Source: Euptelea pleiosperma (Eukaryota > Streptophyta > Magnoliopsida > Ranunculales > Eupteleaceae). From it: DNA of 64,000 nucleotides. The first letter of the stretch is position 1. Each line of letters starts with the position of its first letter. The notes under the pieces are model-generated. The model saw only the letters and a list, made by a program, of their open reading frames with translations, ran no database searches and was not told where the DNA came from. The stretch is taken from contig CM068543.1 of the NCBI GenBank assembly GCA_035048495.1, positions 22,433,751-22,497,750 on the forward strand, read 5' to 3'. The position numbers and the translations under genes were made by a program. This document shows, piece by piece, positions 56,003 to 64,000 of the stretch.

Positions 56003-56316
56003 GGGCGTGTTTGATTGCCAAGTGGGAAAATTGCATTTTCCTTGGAAAAACACAACTGTCCATTGTTAGATAGTCATTTTAAATTTGTATAACTTTCTCT
56101 ACCAAGCCATTTAAATCTAGATAATTTTCCCTACTAATCCCGGAATTCATTTCCAATCCAGATAGGTGAGAATTCATTTCCACCTGAAAATACACCTTTA
56201 TTTTCTCTCACGATTGAAATCTGTGTTCTCAGTTGCAATCAATCAACCATTTAAGGCAATCCCCATATGTATTTATGTATTTCTCGGAAAAATTTTCTCT
56301 GCAATCAAACACGCCT
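56003..56316. mobile_element. PIF/Harbinger (Tourist-like) MITE, TAA target duplication
   Basis: TAA|GGGCGTGTTTGATTGC on the left; GCAATCAAACACGCCT|TAA on the right. 314 bp. Same family as the broken copy at 905. Confidence 0.82.
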
Positions 56317-56319
56317 TAA

Positions 56320-58680
56320 GAATAATGAATGAAGTATCCACAGTTATAATGCAAATATAACTAATAACCAAAATTTTTTGATTTTTCCAAATTTATTGGA
56401 CAGAGAAAAGGGTGTAGAAATTTAATTGAAATTTAAGTCTACAATACCGTTTTTCAGTAACATGAACGGAAGTTTTTTTTTTTTGGAAAACTGTTTGAGG
56501 TGGCAAAAAAGATGGAGAGCGAACCATGTAGGAAAGAGGAAGCCGAGTCTGCCAAAGGGTCGAACTATAATATAGATAATAGATATGCTTTTTTTTTTCT
56601 TCTAACTTTGTTGAGGATCTTTTAAATATTATCCCCACGATGATGCCAATGGACGTGTATATCACCGATTGGTTTTCAAGGTCAGGTAGGGGCCTGCCAA
56701 ACTCCAAACTTATCTACCAAAAGGAAGAAAATAAATCCCCAGGGTGGTTTTTGGACTGTTAAGGAAACACACACATCTTAGAAATTAATAGCATCGATCA
56801 CTTCCATGCAACATGCGTGGTCCTCGTTGAATCAATGTGGAATGTAAAATCCACCATGTTGACACCCAGGACATGCACCATTTTATTTGGTAGATTGCCA
56901 AGTGCCACATGTTAATTTTCCCTATAAAAGGGCCGGGGGGGGGGGGGGTTGTTCCTCGTAATAATAAGAGTATTGATAAAGACAAAAAAACAAACTTTGG
57001 TTGTATAAGATTAACGATTAGAGGCTGATTAGCATTAAACACTAATAAGAAAATTAAACTGAGGACACAAACCCAGCATAGGTTTTGTAACCGGGAGAGG
57101 ATCATCCAGCTTTCGCACCCGGGATAGACAGAAGGAGACGATAATGACTAATGGATCTACTGGGTAAAATGGTTGCTTCGTCTCGTATGTATCGTAAACA
57201 GATGGTTTTCCTTCGGCTGGGGATGAGTTCTATAAAAGGGGGAGGTACGTAGTATGCATGCACTTTCGCTTCTTCAACTAAACCATCCATTTCTTATTAA
57301 CTTTATTACATTTAGTTTTTAATTTCTCAACATGGAATACATGTATATCAGTTTCCTTACTACTTTGGATTGGCGTTTCCAACTTCCCACGTGTCAAAAT
57401 GAATGCTTATATGAAGTCGTCTTCTGACTTTGGAAGGGGTACGTATAAAGGATTACCACCAGGGGTGCATGTGGCAATCAAACCTGACCCCCGTCTGCCT
57501 GAACCCAACCTCCAAACAACCCAATTTGCTCAGGTCAACCCGATTGACCCAACACATTGCCACCTCTAACTACTAGTTTACATCTATCTGGGAAAAGCCG
57601 ACATTGCCAGCAATAATATATGCTAAGGCTTACAGACTGATTCGGCAACAGAGATAAAGAGGAAGAGTACGTAGAAGTGTTGGACTTAGGTGGTCTGAAC
57701 AGTGCGTAGTGCTCACATTTGCGCAAGAATAGCGGTACATGATACTGATTTCCGATGAGAATAGGTGGTAACACAGTGAGCACTCGCCAATATCTACACA
57801 CTGGGAAGTTTTCACCTTGTCCAAATTTTGTCAGAGTAGAAGTAATTCTACAAATTCGTGCTCCCATGTAGTATTTATTAAATCGGCCGGTGCCGATTCA
57901 CATACCATCGACATTAGTTTTGCTTTTGTACATAATGACATCTGAATCATTAATAAGTTAAGATGATACATACATTTTGTTCAATTGAGAATCCATACAA
58001 AAAACATGCGCGCCTTGGTTTAAAATTATACGATCAAGTTCTTAGATACTTCCTCTTGATCAGTTCATAGTCGTTTCTGTGGAGAAACTGAGAATCCTTA
58101 ATTCTAGAACTTGATGATTTAGGTTTCTTTAACATATTTTCAAGCTAATTAATTATATACTCTAGTACTATAATCCCAACTTTGGAAAAATAAAGAAAAA
58201 AAGCTCAGGCTAGACATGTGCTCGATCATTCACCGAAACATTCATGTCATGGAATAATAGAAACTTAGAAAAATGGCAAATGAATGATTTTACAGCCTTT
58301 ATAACATTCAACTAATTAATTACTAGTTTAGGTAACACTTGTTTGCAGCAGTGTTTAATTAAAAAAGGGCAAATTCAGCATAAGGCAAGTTGTTGGGACC
58401 TCGAGAAGCATGAGGTGTATGCCTTGAGGGCTTCGCGTAATTTCCATATATAAAATGATAGTAGAACAATATATAAAATGATAATAAATTAAATAGATAT
58501 ATAGGAATAAGGCATGCGGGTAGAGAGGCGCCTCAACATGCGAGATGTACATACCTCACACCACTGGGCATACTCCTTTCAGGAATCAGGAAATGCCTTG
58601 AAGCATACCGCGCATTTTTAAATACTAGATGTACATACTATTACTCCCTTGACACTAATTAGTTCCTGATATTTTGTGAT
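56320..58680. other. gene-free stretch with two orphan TATA motifs
   Basis: CTATAAAAGGGCC (about 56923) precedes a run of about 14 G, and CTATAAAAGGGGG (about 57231) precedes a short leader-like sequence. No credible coding frame follows either. 58350-58624 may be a diverged MITE (AGTGTTTAATT on the left, AAATACT on the right). Minus-strand frames at 56785-57105 and 57535-57867 show no motif. Confidence 0.4.
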
Positions 58681-58859
58681 TAATTCTTGACTTCATTACA
58701 GTCTGAGCAATATATAGAAGACGCAGTGCTGCCATGTCAATGCCGACTGCCGAGGATTTCACTCACTCGAACGAACTTGGTAACACTCTTTTTCAACAAT
58801 AATCTTGCTCAACCACATTTTCTCATGGGCATCCATGTTAGACTAAAAGGAGCAAAAAC

Positions 58860-59150
58860 TAGGAATTATCGTCACAGTTGAGGTTCTAAAGGCTACCTTA
58901 CACGAGCTCAGTGAAATTAAAAAAAGGACTATGATCTTGCACAAAATTGATTTCAAACATGTGCAATATGAATCACATGTTGTGGTGCATAAAGGGTTAT
59001 GCACCTGGTCGAATGTATCACATAAGGAACACGATGATGAGCTCCGCAAGCATGCAATGATCATCCCTGTTGATAGAAGCGTCGTCGTCTTATTAATATG
59101 GATACCAAGTAGTAACACCTTGCTGTGTGATGACTTATCTTGATTGCTTA
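58860..59150 (+). pseudogene. unassigned coding-like stretch
   Basis: The frame at 58877-59143 reads smoothly with plausible amino-acid use (VEVLKATLHELSEIKKRTM, HVQYESHVVVHKGLCTW) but has no start of its own, no partner exon that I can identify, and no family I recognise. It could be an exon remnant or chance. Confidence 0.25.
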
Positions 59151-59894
59151 AGTATATACTATTTGAGAAGTGCCTACATTCATGATCGTCTTAGTGCTAC
59201 TGTTAGAGGGCATTGAGTCGACACAAGGACACGGGAGGAATGCTCGCACCCGCGCGAGATTTGTGCCCTTCCTCCCTCTTTAATGCTGAATTCCATGTTT
59301 TTCTCCATGGATACCCTTGAATGGAAACAAGGCCTCAATGGACAAGTTTCAAGGACTTGCAATTCTGCCGATGCTGTTCACCAAGCGAGAAACGAATAAG
59401 GATATGCTATTCGACATGCTATCCTTGATTAGGGCAGAAGATGAATATAGCTAGCCATCACAATTAATCCGAATAAAAGTAATAAAACATTTTTCATTAA
59501 TTGATTTCATCTAAAATTAAAAATGACCTAGATCACACTGTAACATAAAATTTTTGTATTAATTCATCCAGCACTTGTAGATTTCCATATCAATAATCAA
59601 TATATAAAGTTCAAGATGTGCTGTTTATTGATTATCGTAGAAATATCGGCAAGTAAAGAGATCAATGTTTCCTCAATTGATGAAATAAACATGTATGAAA
59701 CAACATATATATGGAATAGTCGTAAACACAATACATAGCAAGAACAAGTGGAAGACACATTTGACACTGAAGACTGAACTAGAAAGTCTGGAAGAAGAAC
59801 AGTTGGGGAAGCCTCACGATGACTCGAACAAAATAATTCAAACTTAATTTGTTTATACCAGCAGATCTGAGTTTGATCCTTGAAATTAAAATCT

Positions 59895-60556
59895 TCATAT
59901 CTGCAAATCACACTCGTAAATTAGGACTCCTAACATGGCAAAGAGTGTGAATGTGAAGAAAATCCACGGAACAAAGCTGAAGTCTGGTGGGAGCAAGGCT
60001 GACAACAACACTGTGAACGAGAGAATCATAGAAACAAAGGAAACAAGGTTAAAAACTCTTGCTAATATGGGCACTGATTGCCCAAATATTACCCCGATGA
60101 TCGCAATGTAGAATGCGATCATGAGTATGATAAGAAACATGAGAAACGTTTTTGAATGTTGTCCAAATAAGCTTTCCGGGAGAAAGATTCCGTTTTTGGA
60201 TGTATAGGAGACACCCAATAGCGCTGCTACACTAGTGAAAGCCATGAGAACGATGGCCTTGCCCCATGACCGCGTAACATCTTGTTTCATCGGGTCCGAT
60301 ATGTCTCGGTGGGCCTCCTCCTTCTGGGTGCTTAAGTTTGTGCCATGATTAGCAGTAGAGGCTGCACAATGTGAATTGGTCTGATGGCCCATGTGGATTT
60401 CAGTACTACACATCTCAATCTCCCCAACATGACCCTCTTCCATTAACGACTCGAGTGACTTGAAAGAACTTCCAGAATCCTGCAAACAAACATGTTCTTC
60501 ATGTTCTTAGAAAAAGAGACGACATTGATGAACACAGTTGGCAGATCTCTTACCAT
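59895..60556 (-). CDS. four-pass membrane protein, family not recognised
   Basis: Two exons on the minus strand. The start ATG is the last three bases of exon 1 (60554-60556), followed directly by a 74-bp intron (60480-60553, GTAAGAG...TTTGCAG). Exon 2 runs 60479-59895. The product is 195 residues. The N-terminal half is hydrophilic (MDSGSSFKSLESLMEEG onward), with a cluster of Asp, Glu, His and Thr. Then four hydrophobic spans at about residues 78-95, 111-133, 140-163 and 168-186. There is no signal peptide and no motif I can name. Similar small four-helix proteins occur beside ankyrin-repeat genes in plants, but no ankyrin repeat is present here. The clean splice and intact frame suggest a real gene; function unknown. 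Confidence 0.72.
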
Positions 60557-60559
60557 TTG

Positions 60560-61995
60560 TGAATATGGAAAGCTTGGGGAGGCGCAGATCCTTTGTGAAA
60601 GGCTAGAGAATGGTTGGGAATGCAGGAAGAGAAATTATGGCGAAACACTTCAAATATGAACAATTGTTGGAAATGTGTTAGCGGATATTGCCAAGCAAGT
60701 CATCCAAAATCTGCCGTTTTAATTCGACGTCATCACCACATAATTTTGTCCTAAAGGTATATTGACGAGTGACGACTGGGTTGTCAATGGGGATGTCCTA
60801 GGTCAACCCAAACCGGCTGAAATGATTTTGGGCCGAACTCAAATCCTCATCAGGCTCACACTCATGCTCAAAAAATTTCAAAATAAGAAAGACATGGGGC
60901 ATTGTATATATGCACTCAAGGGGCAAATACTCTTATCAATCTAAACTCTCCAAATTGTGGGACCCATCTAAAAGATTAATTTCCTACATCAAAATTCAGC
61001 GTCATCTTATGATCCTAACAACCCAAGCAATTGTATTTGTTTTGGACGGTCAGAAATACGAGGACAAGATCTAGGAATTCATGGAATGGAATTGTATGGC
61101 CCACGAAATTAGAGATGCCAAGAATTTTAGGAAAATGAAAAGATATATTTTTTTTGTTAAAGAACATATATAGGACCAGCAAAGTTGGAAAAAAATGTGG
61201 CACTCATGGGTTTCTCTACAAATGTTTGTAGGTAGAAAGTTGAGACTGAGGCCCTGCTTGGTTCACAGCAAATTGAGTTTAATACACTCACTTGCCACAA
61301 TTTTGGGATTGCAAGTGATTGGTTGGAGGCGTGCAAATGAACTGCCGTGCAACTTACAAGTGGGTTCCAAGTTACCTAGCCCTTGCAAACTCCGTAACAA
61401 AATATATAGATGCAAGCAAATGCAGCCCAAAAGAGTGTGTGATGTGACATTTTAGAAAGGGGACTTCAAACCGGGACTCCTAATATCATCAAAGCAAAAG
61501 TAGCAGCACGTACGTACCATGCCAAGCTAGCTTCCCTACCCAGAATTCTTTTTGTCCTCCTTCCGGGTACCTAGCCTTTGGATTCTGGCATTTATTCATG
61601 GGGTCATCATTTCTAGCCGTTAGATTTAAACGGTTTTTCAGATACTCGGATCCAATGGCTAGAAATCATCTATCATGCTTATTTTTGGTGTGTAGGAACA
61701 CCAGAAGGTGAGCGAAACATTCTTGAGGTAACTCGACCCCGAAGAGTGTGCCAAGTGGCATGTTTGGGAGGGGAAGGATCAAAGTTTAATACTTCCCTGT
61801 AGGAGCAAAATTTTTCTCCCCAATAGAACTTGATACTGGCTCGTTGGACTTGAAAGAAATAAAGTAAAAAATATTTTTCTCCTCCAATGTGATTAATTCT
61901 TACCATATTAAGTGGATAAAATCTAATAGAAATTCGGAAAAATCCTACGTTATTAAAGTAGAAAATTTTCTGCTAATTTGATACATTTCTTCCCC
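60560..61995. other. intergenic with repeat fragments
   Basis: Just upstream of the membrane-protein start is its likely 5' UTR (to about 60660). Fragments: 'GTTGTCAATGGGGATGTCCT' (about 60780, hAT-like terminus), 61244-61440 (CCCTGCTTGGTTCACAGC ... GATGCAAGCAAATGCAGCCC, same family as 45473) and 61610-61765 (half copy of the foldback family). No gene. Confidence 0.45.
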
Positions 61996-62062
61996 TATAA
62001 ATAAAGCTCACATTTTCACCACTCCAACGTACACAAAGTAAACACAGCACCATACAGAAGTC
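61996..62062 (+). promoter_or_regulatory. TATA box and leader of the cysteine-rich peptide gene
   Basis: TATAAATA at 61996-62003, 60 bp before the ATG at 62063, leaving a leader of about 30 bases. Good spacing for a plant RNA polymerase II promoter. Confidence 0.7.
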
Positions 62063-62135
62063 ATGGAGAAGGCTAATTCCCTCAATCTGAGTTTCTTCGT
62101 CCTCCTTTTGGTTATTGCGTCTGGTTAGTCTCTGA

Positions 62136-62166
<31 letters not shown>

Positions 62167-62533
62167 CATATACGGTTTGGTAGTAGACTGGATAAGAGCC
62201 TTGCAGGTGACACAACTGATACTATGTGTAGGTCTGCCATTCTCGACCTTGCTCGGAGCGGAAGCAAGGGTGCCTACTGAAGATATCATCAGATCAGTGA
62301 ATAATTGTGTCCGTGACACTGACTGCTTCTCAAACTGTCCAGGATGCTCAGCAAACTGCCTTGCTGGCCATTGTACATGTTTGTGTGACAAGGAAGAGTC
62401 CGAAGTCGTAGCATCCGTGCGGTATCAGTACCCAAATGCATGTGTTCGCAACCGTGACTGCGTGTCCCAGTGTGCCGGGTGCAAGTCGGCAAACTGCATA
62501 GCGCACAAGTGCTTTTGCGCGTGTGATAACTGA
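62063..62533 (+). CDS. secreted protein with two tandem eight-cysteine modules
   Basis: Exons 62063-62123 and 62232-62533 join in frame (split Gly codon; GTTAGT donor, TGTGTAG acceptor) to give 120 residues. Residues 1 to about 30 are a signal peptide with the core FFVLLLVIAS, which exon 1 ends within. Two modules follow: module 1 C-x5-C-x3-C-x2-C-x3-C-x4-C-x-C-x-C, module 2 C-x5-C-x3-C-x2-C-x4-C-x4-C-x-C-x-C, joined by a spacer of about 20 residues with a short acidic stretch. The intron sits in the signal peptide, as in many plant defensin-like genes, but the spacing is not a standard defensin (no GxC...CxC gamma-core in the usual place). It is likely an extracellular or vacuolar defence- or reproduction-type peptide; target unknown. 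The intron holds a (CT)n tract. A poly-A signal AATAAA lies at 62617-62622. Confidence 0.82.
62134..62160. repeat. (CT)n microsatellite in the intron
   Basis: Uninterrupted CT dinucleotides within the 108-bp intron of the cysteine-rich gene, just after the donor. Confidence 0.9.
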
Positions 62534-62639
62534 AAAGTGGTCGGAGCATCGATTTTTGTGGAACAAAGTTCATCCATCATATAGTTAGCTCTGGTCTTTG
62601 GAAGGATGTCTTCATTAATAAAAAACGAAAATGACTATT

Positions 62640-63740
62640 TTTTTTTTAATTTCCTACTGGATCTGGATGTGTTTCTTCTTCTAACTTCTTCTTTTTCTTG
62701 AGGACACAACAGAGAGAGACATGCAAGAATAAGACTGTAATTTTATGGACGGAACTTAGCATCAAACTCAAGGAGTACTCCAAAAAAGTCACCACGTGCA
62801 CACAAAAAAGAAGACGGTAAATTTAAGAAACTTTCTTTTTTAATCAACGCTTTGACCTACAAATCATTTTTCCATAAAATATTTTGTTGATCACCATACA
62901 GATTTTTTCACATGTTGATAGAAATGCCCCTAAGAAAAGACAGATACAGTCAGTTTTATTGGAGGGGCATTTTCATCTAATGTAGGAATGTGGACCGGAA
63001 GATCAGGTAAAATTTCAGTGGAAAAATCATTGGCAAATTTTGGATATCCCGTCCATTTCTCTTGTTATCCCCCACTCAAACATATATAAAATAAAATAAC
63101 ATCTATATCCCATGTGTTTTCTCTTATCTTCCCCAAGTAAAAATATAAAATATCAACTTTGCCATTTTGTTTCTCTAATTAACCTGCCTTCTCCACAATT
63201 GTTACCATCAATATGTTAGGAACCACTAATATAGCCAAGGAGGATCCTAATCAATGTTTGAAAAACTTGGACTGTGCTCAAGACTTCGTTGGGAATATTG
63301 TTGAGACTGATCTTTAAACCCAACCTTGCCATGGACATGTTAACTTAGATAAATTAAGAAGTAGGTTAATGACACTTTTATGAATAATTCAAGAATTTTT
63401 AGTAATCTTGCCGGAATGATACTTTGGGGGTTTGTTTCTCATGCAGTCTCGGTTATTGTCTTTGAATTGATTGTTTGGACTTAGCAGTTCGAACAATGAC
63501 GAGTACCTGCTGAACAAGAGGTGCCTCCACTCTCGATTTTGTCTAAACTTTTCTCCACTGGTGTCTATTGTGGAGAACACCGTTTCTTTACTGAAGCTAT
63601 ACTCCGCCCTGTCGAAGCTATTCTCAAGAATCTCAACAATGAAACCCCTGTTTTGAAAATTTTCTTTTCTTTTTTGCTCTGTTTGTATACAATATTGGGT
63701 AAGTTACCTGGATCTCATCTTTTTTTAATCTTATTTATGT
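62640..63740. other. gene-free, unassigned
   Basis: At 63236-63318 a frame reads AKEDPNQCLKNLDCAQDFVG, then NIVETDL and stop: short, with two cysteines, perhaps an exon remnant. Frames at 63471-63748 have no motif I recognise. Confidence 0.35.
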
Positions 63741-63742
63741 TA

Positions 63743-64000
63743 TACTAGAGGGGGCATGTGCAATGCACGCGAACGACTTAAAAAAAGGGGTGTTATGGTT
63801 GTATAAAGATTGTGGAAGATAGTTTTTCATTTCTTTAAGACCTAACAAAGAATGGAATCTCTCACTTAGGTTCCAGCACACCAAAACCTGTTAAAATTGA
63901 AACCATCCACATATCGGAGCCATGGAGGTTGAGCTGACCACCCTCAACTTAGAATGTTTAATTGGCCCATACCTATACCGGAGTATGAACCACGGGCAAC
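63743..64000 (-). mobile_element. possible Helitron 3' terminus, element continuing out of the window
   Basis: Read on the minus strand, the sequence ends with a hairpin (GCGTGCATTGCACATGC), then CCCCTCTAG and T: hairpin, short spacer, CTAG, insertion at a T. The element body would extend rightwards past 64000. Confidence 0.35.

Noticed and set aside
57535..57867. 110-aa minus-strand frame
   Set aside because: Its composition is irregular, there is no signal peptide or domain, and I found no partner exon or promoter.
63471..63748. Frames of 61-75 aa near the right end
   Set aside because: No start context, no domain and no splice signals that hold together.
1..64000. CRISPR arrays, rRNA, tRNA, operons
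   Set aside because: No regular spacer-repeat array, no rRNA core sequence and no tRNA with A and B boxes in a cloverleaf was seen on either strand by eye. A tRNA scan was not possible here.

Overview
This window looks like nuclear DNA of a flowering plant. It is AT-rich, has genes with large introns, and is saturated with transposable-element (TE) debris. The long introns and the mix of MITEs, LINEs and copia remnants would fit a large-genome lineage such as a magnoliid, but that placement is a guess. I see no organellar or bacterial features, no CRISPR, and no tRNA or rRNA gene.

Four loci look like working protein genes. (1) A five-exon gene (5' UTR exon from about 11.4 kb, CDS 11978-32355, + strand) encodes a 733-aa coiled-coil, tail-anchored WPP-domain-interacting protein (WIT1/WIT2 family, nuclear envelope). 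(2) A single-exon gene (34033-36696, - strand) encodes an 887-aa PLS-class PPR protein with E/E+ domains, closest to the mitochondrial RNA-editing factor MEF13. It converges on the WIT gene. (3) A two-exon gene (59895-60556, - strand) encodes a 195-aa protein with four membrane segments and no family I recognise. (4) A two-exon gene (62063-62533, + strand) encodes a 120-aa secreted protein with two tandem eight-cysteine modules. A fifth locus at 41.3-54.6 kb is the wreck of a CTF4/EOL1-type WD40 gene. It keeps a telo-box and TATA promoter, two frameshifted or stopped 5' exons, and a later exon present twice because a segment of about 4-6.5 kb was tandemly duplicated.

Layout. 1-11.2 kb: gene-free; foldback MITEs, a rearranged copia relic, a 1.1-kb tandem duplication, possible Helitron ends, a hAT-like element. 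11.2-32.4 kb: WIT gene; introns of 3.5, 5.2 and 9.5 kb filled with 5'-truncated LINEs and nested DNA transposons, including a three-deep nest (LTR retrotransposon inside hAT inside a Mutator-like element) with target-site duplications (TSDs) readable at every level. 32.4-37 kb: WIT 3' flank with two MITEs, PPR gene. 37-41.3 kb: gene-poor; cluster of Mutator-like MITEs with 9-bp TSDs. 41.3-54.7 kb: CTF4/EOL1 pseudogene and tandem duplication. 54.7-59.9 kb: two PIF/Harbinger-type MITEs and unassigned sequence. 59.9-64 kb: the two small genes and a possible Helitron end.

The genes do not form a pathway. I did not find a novel multi-gene system. The most informative material is the legible transposition history and the small cysteine-rich gene.
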